NCBI GenBank assembly: GCA_007571275.1
Contig: RKRS01000184.1
Location: forward strand, 1 to 5,909
DNA: 5,909 nt
Direction of reading: 5' to 3'
Source of the DNA: Dehalococcoidia bacterium
GTDB lineage: Bacteria; Chloroflexota; Dehalococcoidia; Bin125
Below the pieces are notes generated by a model. It did no database searches, was not told where the DNA came from, and worked only from the letters and a program-made list of their open reading frames with translations. Below, one piece after another: positions 1-5,841 of this stretch (position 1 is its first letter; every line of letters starts with the position of its first letter). The translations under genes were made by a program, and so were the position numbers.

Positions 1-468
1 CAGATCGAGTTCCCGGGCGACACCCGACTGCTCCTTGACGTGCTCTGGCCTCCAACCGACGGTTTGCCCGACCATTATGTGCAGGATCCAAACTCAACCT
101 CGATCGTGATTCGCGCCCGCTACGGCGACGCCGCATTCCTGTTCACGGGAGACATCAACGTCGAACAGGAACTGGAACTCGTCCGCAATCCTTGCGCGCA
201 CGCCCGGCAGCCCTGCGATCTCCGGGCCGATGTGCTCAAGGTCGCTCACCAGGGCAGTCGATTTTCCTCATCAATGCTGTTCCTCGAGTCGGTCCGGCCA
301 ACACTGGCGATTCTCAGCGCCGGAGCAGACAATCCTCACGGTCACCCACACGAGGAAGTCATTGACTCTCTGTGGCGGATTGGCGCGAGATCGATCACGA
401 CCCTCGATCATGGAGACATTACGATTGCCACCGACGGGCGTCTCATCAGCTTGGCGACTGAGCGATAA
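1..468 (+). CDS. ComEC/Rec2-type competence protein, C-terminal metallo-beta-lactamase domain (5' truncated)
   Basis: The frame is open from base 1 to the TAA at 466-468, giving 155 residues of a protein that begins outside the window. ComEC/Rec2 proteins form the inner-membrane channel for DNA uptake in transformation. They end in a metallo-beta-lactamase-like domain, proposed to degrade the non-transported strand. Visible family signatures, numbered from the first residue here, are NSTS at 31-34, FTGD at 48-51, LKVAHQGS at 79-86, SAGADN at 106-111 followed by GHPH at 114-117, and a closing TLDHGDITI strand near 133-141. The usual motif is HHGS; here the second His is Gln. No membrane segment is visible, as expected if the channel part lies upstream. 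A stand-alone ComEC-like MBL-fold hydrolase is possible, since the channel region cannot be seen. Family assignment is confident; competence of the organism is not shown. Confidence 0.88.
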   Translation, partial: QIEFPGDTRLLLDVLWPPTDGLPDHYVQDPNSTSIVIRARYGDAAFLFTGDINVEQELELVRNPCAHARQPCDLRADVLKVAHQGSRFSSSMLFLESVRPTLAILSAGADNPHGHPHEEVIDSLWRIGARSITTLDHGDITIATDGRLISLATER

Positions 469-700
469 GGGATATGATCGGCTCGTACCCGCCTATATTC
501 TGGGCTGACGGCGAGATCGCTTCCCTGCTGCGTGACGCGCACGGCTTTGGTTGGACTCAGGCCGGAGCGCCGCCGCCTGGAGCGCGTGAGCCGCCGATCC
601 CTGACGAATTCGCTGCAAATCATTGGCAATTATGCCCGAATTCGTATGCGCGCAGATACGCGCTGATAATGTTCGATATCGTCAGAGAGCACTGGTCCGC
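469..700. other. Non-coding stretch between the comEC-like gene and tRNA-Leu
   Basis: No convincing gene lies here. An open frame from 474 runs through into the tRNA and shows no protein-like features or suitably spaced ribosome site. Two copies of the palindrome CGAATTCG occur at 605-612 and 637-644, 32 bp apart. A 5-bp inverted repeat (GCGCG 648-652, CGCGC 659-663) follows, then the -10-like GATAAT at 665-670. No clear terminator hairpin with a U-tract follows the stop codon of the upstream gene. Confidence 0.5.
641..670 (+). promoter_or_regulatory. Possible promoter for tRNA-Leu
   Basis: GATAAT at 665-670 matches five of six bases of the sigma-70 -10 consensus. The best -35 at suitable spacing is TTCGTA at 641-646 (18-bp spacer), which matches only three of six. 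Transcription from here would start near 677, giving a leader of about 24 nt before the mature tRNA at 701. This rests on motif matching alone and is weak in a GC-rich genome. Confidence 0.27.
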
Positions 701-787
701 GCCGGGATGGCGAAATTGGCAGACGCGGCGGACTTAAAATCCGCTGGCCTCACGGCCGTGTGGGTTCGAGCCCCTCTCCCGGTACCA
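701..787 (+). tRNA. tRNA-Leu (anticodon UAA)
   Basis: The sequence folds as a class II tRNA. The acceptor pairs 701-707 with 777-783, closing with a G-U pair as in E. coli tRNA-Leu(UAA). The D-arm pairs GCG 710-712 with CGC 724-726, with GG at 718-719. The anticodon stem is GCGGA 728-732 with TCCGC 740-744, and the anticodon TAA sits at 735-737. A long variable arm pairs GGCC 746-749 with GGCC 754-757. The T-loop TTCGAGC is at 765-771, the discriminator is A784, and CCA is encoded at 785-787. The T-stem (760-764 with 772-776) has a U-U mismatch at the 50-64 pair. The anticodon reads UUA and probably UUG. The adenosine discriminator and long variable arm agree with leucine identity. Confidence 0.97.
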
Positions 788-830
788 CATCGCGCAAGAT
801 GCCGTCTGAAGCCTTAGACTACGCAGCGCG

Positions 831-850
831 ACGGCGCGACAGTGCGCCGT
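831..850 (+). terminator. Hairpin between tRNA-Leu and the dehydrogenase gene
   Basis: ACGGCGC at 831-837 pairs perfectly with GCGCCGT at 844-850 around a 6-base loop. No U-tract follows, so it is not a canonical intrinsic terminator. It lies 5 bases before the ribosome site of the downstream gene. It could end tRNA-Leu transcription or form a leader structure that affects the dehydrogenase mRNA. In GC-rich DNA a 7-bp stem can also arise by chance. Confidence 0.3.
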
Positions 851-854
851 GCCC

Positions 855-862
855 AGAAAGGA
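855..862 (+). promoter_or_regulatory. Ribosome binding site deciding the dehydrogenase start
   Basis: AGAAAGGA lies 7 bases before the ATG at 870. It favours that ATG over the in-frame GTG at 849, which sits inside the upstream hairpin and would add seven residues not typical of the family. Confidence 0.65.
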
Positions 863-869
863 TGCCCAG

Positions 870-1955
870 ATGAAAGCCGCTGTCTTCCATGGCCCCAACC
901 AAGATTTGACGATCGAAAGCGTCGATGTCGACAAGCCAGGCCCACGTGAGGTGTTGGTCAAGACCGCCGCTTCGGGCGTCTGTCACTCCGACCTCCATTT
1001 TGTCGAGGGTCTCTACCCCTTCCAGTCGCCTGGCATCCTGGGACACGAAGCCGCGGGGATCGTCGAAGAAGTCGGCGAGCTGGTTGAGCAGTTCAAGGCT
1101 GGCGACCACGTCATCATGTGTCTCTCGGTCTTCTGCGGCAACTGCTCGTACTGCCTCAGTGGACGACCCAATCTGTGCCGTAGCCCCGAAACTCAGCGCC
1201 GACCAGATCAGAACCCGCGCCTGTCCTGGAACGGTTCACCGGTCGCGCAGTTTGCCAACCTCTCGACCTACGCCGAGTACACCCTGGTGCACGAGAACGC
1301 GCTGGTCTACGTAGACGACGAGATGCCACTCGATAAGGCGGCCCTGATCGGCTGTGGCGTCATGACTGGCGCCGGCGCGGCGCTCAATACCGCCAAGGTG
1401 CATCACGGCAGTACGGTCGCCGTCTTTGGCGCCGGCGGGGTCGGCCTCTCGGCCATTCAGGGCGCCCGCATCGCTGGAGCGAAGCAAATCATCGCCGTCG
1501 ATCTGCACGAGCACAAGCTCGCCTTGGCGCGAGACCTCGGCGCGACGCACTCGGTCGACGCGTCCAGCGGCGACCCGGTGGGCGCGATTCGTGATATGAC
1601 CGATGGCGAGGGCGTGGACTTCTCCTTCGAAGCGATCGGCCTCAAGACCGTCGCCGAGCAATGCTTCGCGGCGATCAAGCGCGGCGGCGTCGCCACCATC
1701 ATCGGCATGGTGCCGCTCGGCCAGACACTGGAAATCCCCGCGCACGAGCTGCTCTCCGAGAAAGTCCTGCAGGGTTCCAGCATGGGCAGCAATCGGTTCC
1801 GCACCGACATGCCCAACCTGGTTGAGTACTACCGTCAGGGTCGTCTGATGCTCGACGAGATGGTCACTATCACCGCTCCGCTCGAGGACATCAACGAAGC
1901 CTTCCGCGCGATGAAAGCTGGCGAGGTCGCCCGCACCGTTCTGACCAGCTTCTAG
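870..1955 (+). CDS. Zinc-dependent medium-chain alcohol dehydrogenase
   Basis: This 361-aa protein is a medium-chain (MDR) alcohol dehydrogenase of the class III/COG1062-like type and should act in the cytoplasm, oxidising an alcohol with NAD+ or doing the reverse. Catalytic zinc ligands are C38 (GVCHSD), H59 in GHE 58-60, and C162 (GCGVMTG). A complete structural zinc site is present at C89, C92, C95 and C103. The Rossmann motif GAGGVG is at 187-192. Asp211 ends the second strand of the fold, which favours NAD over NADP. Length and domain order are normal. The start is set by the AGAAAGGA site. The gene stands alone, 82 bases after tRNA-Leu, and a strong hairpin follows its stop. The natural substrate cannot be read from the sequence: a primary or aromatic alcohol, or a hydroxymethyl-thiol adduct, are options. 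The family call is secure. Confidence 0.95.
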   Translation: MKAAVFHGPNQDLTIESVDVDKPGPREVLVKTAASGVCHSDLHFVEGLYPFQSPGILGHEAAGIVEEVGELVEQFKAGDHVIMCLSVFCGNCSYCLSGRPNLCRSPETQRRPDQNPRLSWNGSPVAQFANLSTYAEYTLVHENALVYVDDEMPLDKAALIGCGVMTGAGAALNTAKVHHGSTVAVFGAGGVGLSAIQGARIAGAKQIIAVDLHEHKLALARDLGATHSVDASSGDPVGAIRDMTDGEGVDFSFEAIGLKTVAEQCFAAIKRGGVATIIGMVPLGQTLEIPAHELLSEKVLQGSSMGSNRFRTDMPNLVEYYRQGRLMLDEMVTITAPLEDINEAFRAMKAGEVARTVLTSF

Positions 1956-1983
1956 CCTCTCGACGTTCATTCCGTCACAACGC

Positions 1984-2012
1984 GCCGCCCCAGCTGAACT
2001 AGCTGGGGCGGC
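1984..2012 (+). terminator. Strong hairpin, probable terminator after the dehydrogenase gene
   Basis: GCCGCCCCAGCT at 1984-1995 pairs perfectly with AGCTGGGGCGGC at 2001-2012 around the loop GAACT, giving a 12-bp GC-rich stem 28 bases after the stop codon. The following bases (TGACGTTGAAG) contain no U-run, so termination would depend on the stem or on another factor. Its position between a plus-strand gene and a tRNA makes termination the most likely role. An operator or mRNA-stability element is the alternative. Confidence 0.65.
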
Positions 2013-2045
2013 TGACGTTGAAGCCCCTGATAGGCTGAGGCCTAC

Positions 2046-2135
2046 GGAGGGGTGGCCGAGCGGACGAAGGCGGCGGTCTTGAAAACCGTTAGGCGTGCAA
2101 GCGTCTCGGGGGTTCGAATCCCTCCCCCTCCGCCA
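2046..2135 (+). tRNA. tRNA-Ser (anticodon UGA)
   Basis: This is a class II tRNA with perfect acceptor pairing of GGAGGGG 2046-2052 with CCCCTCC 2125-2131. The D-stem is GCC 2055-2057 with GGC 2069-2071. The anticodon stem is 2073-2077 with 2085-2089, and the anticodon TGA is at 2080-2082. The long variable arm pairs 2091-2095 with 2102-2106. The T-loop TTCGAAT is at 2113-2119 on a fully paired stem. The discriminator is G2132, usual for serine, and CCA is encoded at 2133-2135. It reads UCA and related UCN codons. A 5-bp inverted repeat (TAGGC 2031-2035, GCCTA 2040-2044) touches the 5' end of the gene. No clear promoter is visible. The cognate synthetase gene serS lies in this window on the other strand. 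Confidence 0.97.
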
Positions 2136-2168
2136 GCAATCGACGCAATCGATCGGACAACGAATCGT

Positions 2169-2801
2169 CTACTTCCCGGCGATTGCCCGCGCCACTGTCA
2201 GCATCGCTTCAACCGTCCTCGGTTGCGGCAGCGCCTCTCCGCTCTGATGCGCGGCGACGCGCACCCTCGATGCCGTCGGCGCCACCTCAACCTGCACCGT
2301 CGATTGCTCTCGCAGGACGCCATCGACCCAGCGCGTCACTCGCTCACTCTGCGTCAACAACGCAACCACTTCCGACACACTGGACCCGGTCGCATCGACC
2401 GGTCGCCAGACGAAATCTCGAACTTCCCCGATATCGCTCCGCGATTCGCTCGGTTGCGCCTGGATCGTGGTCGCCCATCGGGAAGGCCATTGCTCGGGCA
2501 GCCCTTGTCGATCGAGGATGACATGTAGCCCGGTGACGGTGATTCGGCCCAAGTGCCCTGCCGCCTCCCCGCCAATCCGTGACACCACGACGTATCGCAA
2601 AGGCGCCTCGTCCTGCCCCAGCTCAGCGACCGCCAGTGTCCGCGAGCCCGCAGCCAGGGACAACGCCTGAAGCACTTGACGCGGTTCAGCTGGCTGGCGA
2701 GCAATGACGCCGCGCTGCGCCAACATGTCGATCAGCGCCGCAGTCGATTCCTCATCGATGCCTCGGCGAAAAATTCGCCTGACTCGGCTCAATATGCTCA
2801 C
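2169..2801 (-). CDS. Hypothetical protein, function unknown
   Basis: This 210-aa protein is not one I recognise. It starts with a short basic, amphipathic stretch (SILSRVRRIFRRG, residues 2-14). A helical segment with alternating acidic and hydrophobic residues follows to about residue 50, then a mixed strand/helix region. No membrane segment, signal peptide, cysteine cluster or nucleotide-binding motif is evident, so it is probably a soluble cytoplasmic protein. GTG at 2801 was chosen because AGGAG (2806-2810) lies 4 bases before it. A TTG at 2813, adding four residues, overlaps that site and is less likely. The gene diverges from the NIPSNAP-like gene and ends 33 bases from the 3' end of tRNA-Ser. 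It is probably monocistronic. The frame is open for its full length with a good ribosome site, so it is probably real; a lineage-specific protein is the simplest reading. Confidence 0.72.
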   Translation of the reverse strand: MSILSRVRRIFRRGIDEESTAALIDMLAQRGVIARQPAEPRQVLQALSLAAGSRTLAVAELGQDEAPLRYVVVSRIGGEAAGHLGRITVTGLHVILDRQGLPEQWPSRWATTIQAQPSESRSDIGEVRDFVWRPVDATGSSVSEVVALLTQSERVTRWVDGVLREQSTVQVEVAPTASRVRVAAHQSGEALPQPRTVEAMLTVARAIAGK

Positions 2802-2808
2802 GTGGCTC

Positions 2809-2829
2809 CTCAATCCCTTGAGTCATAAT
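2809..2829 (+). promoter_or_regulatory. Possible promoter/operator in the divergent intergenic region
   Basis: CATAAT at 2824-2829 matches five of six bases of the -10 consensus and is placed to start a short leader for the gene beginning at 2856. No matching -35 is seen. The inverted repeat CTCAA (2809-2813) with TTGAG (2818-2822), separated by TCCC, lies just upstream and could be a small operator for either divergent gene. It overlaps the ribosome site of the minus-strand gene, so it may be coincidence. Confidence 0.25.
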
Positions 2830-2843
2830 GCTAGGTGCTGGTC

Positions 2844-2849
2844 AGGAGG
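2844..2849 (+). promoter_or_regulatory. Consensus ribosome binding site (AGGAGG)
   Basis: This is a perfect AGGAGG, 6 bases before the ATG at 2856. It decides the start of the NIPSNAP-like gene over the in-frame GTG at 2835, which lies upstream of the site. Confidence 0.8.
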
Positions 2850-2855
2850 CATCTC

Positions 2856-3257
2856 ATGCTCGTCGTCATGCGCCGATTTTGGATTCAGAAGGACTCGTTC
2901 GACGAATTCGAGCGACTGAGCCGTGAGGAAATTTGGCCCGCTATCGAAGCCGCCGGCGCACGCATCCTGGGTATGTTCCGCGCCGAAGAGCCACATCCGA
3001 ACGACGAAGTCAGTGAGCCATGCGACATGGTTGTACTGCTCACCCAGTACACCGACCGTGACCACTGGCATGCGACCCGCGCCCGACAGGACACCTGGAA
3101 GGGTCCGGAAGACGTCCGCGCCAAGCTGGCCAACGGAGGTCGAGCGCGCCACCAACTCACGCTCGCGACGCACCCGACCTTCACGGAGCCGGTGCACGTC
3201 AAAGTCGGCGGGCCTTTCTTCACCTGGAAGGAAGAGCCGATGCGGCGTGTCGAGTAA
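2856..3257 (+). CDS. NIPSNAP-like dimeric alpha/beta-barrel protein
   Basis: The 133-aa product resembles NIPSNAP and related ferredoxin-like alpha/beta-barrel proteins. It has a first strand (MRRFWIQK, residues 5-12), an amphipathic helix with a conserved-type tryptophan (FDEFERLSREEIWPAIEAAG, about 15-34), and a second strand (RILGMFR 36-42). A third strand with VVLLTQYTD (59-67) precedes a helix rich in His, Arg and Trp (HWHATRARQDTW, 70-81). Proteins of this fold usually act as dimers; many have no assigned reaction, others are monooxygenases or stress proteins. There is no signal peptide or membrane segment. The start follows a perfect AGGAGG. The last 38 bases overlap the end of the convergent methyltransferase gene. 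The fold is the firm part of this call; the family name is moderately sure and the reaction unknown. Confidence 0.75.
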   Translation: MLVVMRRFWIQKDSFDEFERLSREEIWPAIEAAGARILGMFRAEEPHPNDEVSEPCDMVVLLTQYTDRDHWHATRARQDTWKGPEDVRAKLANGGRARHQLTLATHPTFTEPVHVKVGGPFFTWKEEPMRRVE

Positions 3258-4095
3258 CACCCTTGGTCGCGCGCAGCGAAAACGTGAGCGGCAGACGCTG
3301 ATCCGGCTTCCCGTCCCGAAACGGTAAGCGCCAGACGCCTCGCTCCGATTCGATCATCCAGGGCAGCGCCTGATAGACCGTCCACTCATGCTCGTGCAGA
3401 AAGTCAATGCTGCAGCCGGCCTCGATCACCGCGGTCACGATCTCACCCAGGCTGTGATTCCATTCAAACGTCTCTTGATGATGGAACGCGGCAGACGGAT
3501 CGGCGTAGTCGCTATCGCCACTCCAACGCAATGGAGCATCCTGCTGGAAATAGGGATACGCCAGGCTCAGCTCGCCAGGCGCTCGTTCGTCGTCCAGTGA
3601 CCAGGCCACGGGATGCACATCGCGGACGTAGAGCGTCCCGCCGTTGTTGAGGAATCCGGCGCAGACTCGGGCCCAACCGACCACATCGGGCAACCAGCAC
3701 AGCGCACCCAGGTTGACGTAGACAATGTCGAATGTCTGCAACCGAGCCGCCAGCGCCTGCGGCGCGGCGTAGAGCTCCGCCTCGACGAACTCGGCTGAGA
3801 GCGAAGCGCGTTGGGCCAGGTCACGGGCTGTCGCAATTGCCGAGGGCGCGAAGTCGAGACCAACGACGTCCGCGCCCAGCCTCGCCCAGGACAATGTGTC
3901 GAGCCCAAAGTGGCATTGCAAATGCAGCAGCGACCGACCTGAAACATCGCCAACCTCATCCAGATCCAGCTGTAGCAATGTCGACTCACCGGCGAGGAAC
4001 CGGTCGACGCCATAAAACTCTGACGTCGCGTGGATCGCGACCGCTTCGTCCCAGTGAGCGCGGTTGGCCTGCAGGTACCGATCAAGCGATGACAC
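3220..4095 (-). CDS. Class I SAM-dependent methyltransferase
   Basis: This 291-aa soluble protein belongs to a common bacterial family of class I methyltransferases with no assigned substrate. After a typical N-terminus (NRAHWDE, 11-17; SEFYGVDRFLAG, 25-36), the SAM-binding motif is LLHLQCHFGLDTLSWARLG at 56-74. It departs from GxGxG, which I recall as usual for this subfamily. D81 (VVGLDFAP) is the expected ribose-binding acid. FDIVYVNLGALCWLPD at 122-137 is motif II-like, and NNGGTLYVRDVHP at 150-162 is motif III-like. The usual ending LPLTFSLRA is followed by a tail of about 15 residues overlapping the convergent gene. It starts at a GTG (4095) inside the last 14 bases of serS with no strong ribosome site, so translation probably depends on coupling to serS. 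A role in tRNA or small-molecule methylation would be speculation. Confidence 0.9.
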   Translation of the reverse strand: MSSLDRYLQANRAHWDEAVAIHATSEFYGVDRFLAGESTLLQLDLDEVGDVSGRSLLHLQCHFGLDTLSWARLGADVVGLDFAPSAIATARDLAQRASLSAEFVEAELYAAPQALAARLQTFDIVYVNLGALCWLPDVVGWARVCAGFLNNGGTLYVRDVHPVAWSLDDERAPGELSLAYPYFQQDAPLRWSGDSDYADPSAAFHHQETFEWNHSLGEIVTAVIEAGCSIDFLHEHEWTVYQALPWMIESERGVWRLPFRDGKPDQRLPLTFSLRATKGVTRHAASALPSR

Positions 4096-5344
4096 ACGAA
4101 CCCATTCGTGAGGCGAGCGCCTCGGGCAAGATCACGGAGCCGTCTGACTGTTGACCGTTTTCCAGAAGCGCCGCGATCGTCCGCGGCAGCGCCAGACCCG
4201 ATCCGTTCAATGTATGGACGAATCGCGTTCCCTGTCGCTCCGACGGTCGATAGCGGACGTTCGCGCGTCGCGCCTGGAAGTCGGTGCAGTTCGAGACACT
4301 CGACACTTCAAGCCACTCCTGTGCTCCGGGCGCCCAGATTTCGAGGTCGTATGAAACCGCAGCGCTGAACCCGATATCGCCGCTGCAAATCTGCAGCACG
4401 CGGTACTCCAGCTCCAGACCCTGTAACAGCGACTCGGCCTGAGCAAGCATCTCCTCCAGCGCATCGGCCGATGTTTGCGGCGTCGTGAACTGGTACATCT
4501 CGACTTTCTCAAACTGATGCACTCGCTTGATCCCACGCACGTCTCGGCCAGCGCTCGTCTTCTCACGACGGAAGCAGGGCGTGTGCGCGGCGTAGCGAAT
4601 CGGTAGCTGCTCTTCATTGAGGATTTCGCCAGCGTGCATATTGGTCAGCGGCACTTCAGCGGTCGGAACGAAGTAGTAATCCTCTTCCTCGTCGCGGTAG
4701 AGGTTGTCGCGGAACTTGGGCAGCTGACCAGAGGCGCGCATCGCGTCTTCGCGGACCATCGCCGGAACGTAGCACTCCACATAGTTCGCGTTGGCATGGC
4801 TGTCGAGGAACCAGCCGATCAGCGCTCGCTGCAACCGCGCCCCCGCGCCACGGAGTGCGTACATCCGCGAGCCGGACATCGCCGCCGCGCGCTCGATATC
4901 GATGATCCCCAGCTGTTCGCCGATTTCCCAGTGCGGCCTTGGCTCAAAGTCGAAGACGCGACGCTTTCCCCACTCACGAACAACGACATTGGACGCTTCA
5001 TCATCTCCATCCGGCGTCGCGTCGCCGACGACGTTGGGAATCTCTTGCAGCAGGCCGTTCAGCGAGGCCTCAAGTGCCCGCAACTGCTCTTCCAGCTCAT
5101 CGATTCGCGACGCTGACTGTCGTTGCGCGGCAATCAACCGCTGGCGCTCTTCCTGGTCTTTCGCTTTGCCGATCTGGCGACCGGCCACATTGCGCGCCGC
5201 CCGTAATTCCTCCAGCTCCACCAACACCGCTCGGCGCTGTTCGTCGACGCCTATCGCCTCATCCAGTGGCGCCGACGCTCGCCGACGCTCCAGTGAACGA
5301 CGAATCACCTCCGGATGTTCTCGAACCATCTGCGCAGAAATCAC
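4082..5344 (-). CDS. serS: Seryl-tRNA synthetase
   Basis: Seryl-tRNA synthetase (EC 6.1.1.11) activates serine with ATP and loads it onto tRNA-Ser (and tRNA-Sec where present). The 420-aa length is typical. Residues 1 to about 105 form the long antiparallel coiled coil that grips the tRNA variable arm. The class II core follows. Motif 1 lies around 165-200. The serine loop PTAE is at 227-230, motif 2 is FRREKTSAGRDVRG at 258-271 followed by HQFEKVE 276-282, and motif 3 contains NGSGLALPRT at 380-389. The end (ENGQQSDGSVILPEAL, then RMG) matches the family. The start is GTG at 5344 with AGGAG at 5353-5357, 8 bases upstream. It overlaps the Nudix stop by GTGA and the methyltransferase start by 14 bases, so the three genes form one operon. 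All key motifs are intact. Confidence 0.98.
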   Translation of the reverse strand: MISAQMVREHPEVIRRSLERRRASAPLDEAIGVDEQRRAVLVELEELRAARNVAGRQIGKAKDQEERQRLIAAQRQSASRIDELEEQLRALEASLNGLLQEIPNVVGDATPDGDDEASNVVVREWGKRRVFDFEPRPHWEIGEQLGIIDIERAAAMSGSRMYALRGAGARLQRALIGWFLDSHANANYVECYVPAMVREDAMRASGQLPKFRDNLYRDEEEDYYFVPTAEVPLTNMHAGEILNEEQLPIRYAAHTPCFRREKTSAGRDVRGIKRVHQFEKVEMYQFTTPQTSADALEEMLAQAESLLQGLELEYRVLQICSGDIGFSAAVSYDLEIWAPGAQEWLEVSSVSNCTDFQARRANVRYRPSERQGTRFVHTLNGSGLALPRTIAALLENGQQSDGSVILPEALASRMGSCVIA

Positions 5345-5841
5345 GCTCTTGACTCCTCGAATCTTGCTACATGGTCAATCGCCGCCATCCCCAACACCCG
5401 CACGTCCTCCGAGATGCGCGCCGTGACGCCCGCAAGCGTCATCGGCACATCATCCTCCAATTGCTGTCGACTCACCCATTGCCATTGCTCCGACGGCGCA
5501 TCAGGGCGTTCAGCTGTGTCGGGCCGCGAAAAGTAGATCAGGTCGATGTGCTGATGAGCATCTTCGCCACCAAATGCGCCGATCGGTTCGACCATGATCG
5601 TCGCCGGTGGCGACAGCTGCGGCGGATCACCGTAGTCAAACGACACGGTCGTCGGCAGAATTCGCACCGTCAGGCCCGTTTCTTCCAGCGCCTCGCGACA
5701 CACTGCTTGCAGCGGATCTTCGTTTGGTTCGATGTGACCTCCCGGAGGCAGCCACAGGCCAACTTTACGGTGCCAGTGCAACAGGGTCGCGCCATTCATT
5801 GATACAAACGTCGTCACGGTGAAGTGTCGGATACCGCTCAC
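5341..5841 (-). CDS. Nudix hydrolase
   Basis: This 166-aa protein carries a complete Nudix box: G35, E41, R49-E50, E53-E54 and G56 (GGHIEPNEDPLQAV then CREALEETGL). The glutamates bind the metal that cleaves a nucleoside diphosphate linked to another moiety. The segment LHWHRKVGLWLPPGGH (21-36) is typical of a bacterial subfamily of unassigned substrate. It is soluble and normal in length. I chose GTG at 5841 because homologues of this type begin a few residues before RHFTVT and because this GTG overlaps the TGA of an upstream reading frame. The alternative GTG at 5859 would add six residues. Its stop overlaps the serS start by GTGA, which suggests translational coupling. A nucleotide-pool cleaning role is possible but not shown. 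Confidence 0.93.
   Translation of the reverse strand: MSGIRHFTVTTFVSMNGATLLHWHRKVGLWLPPGGHIEPNEDPLQAVCREALEETGLTVRILPTTVSFDYGDPPQLSPPATIMVEPIGAFGGEDAHQHIDLIYFSRPDTAERPDAPSEQWQWVSRQQLEDDVPMTLAGVTARISEDVRVLGMAAIDHVARFEESRA
5353..5357 (-). promoter_or_regulatory. serS: Ribosome binding site of serS
   Basis: AGGAG on the minus strand lies 8 bases before the GTG at 5344, inside the end of the Nudix gene. It supports the GTG start, which gives the expected N-terminus for seryl-tRNA synthetases. Confidence 0.7.

Noticed and set aside
474..737. Open frame of 87 codons after the comEC-like gene
   Set aside because: It runs into tRNA-Leu, has no properly spaced ribosome site and shows no protein-like features.
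1236..1970. Long minus-strand frame opposite the dehydrogenase gene
   Set aside because: It is a shadow of a strongly identified GC-rich gene; its residues follow the codon pattern of the sense strand and match no family.
701..2135. tRNA genes as integration sites of a mobile element
   Set aside because: No integrase, transposase or repeat of a tRNA 3' end is visible in the window, and the genes between them are ordinary.
2052..2528. Plus-strand frame starting inside tRNA-Ser
   Set aside because: It begins in the tRNA, and its Arg/Pro/His-rich product is typical of an antisense shadow of the minus-strand gene there.
4634..5426. Plus-strand frames opposite serS
   Set aside because: serS is certain on the other strand; these are shadows with skewed composition.
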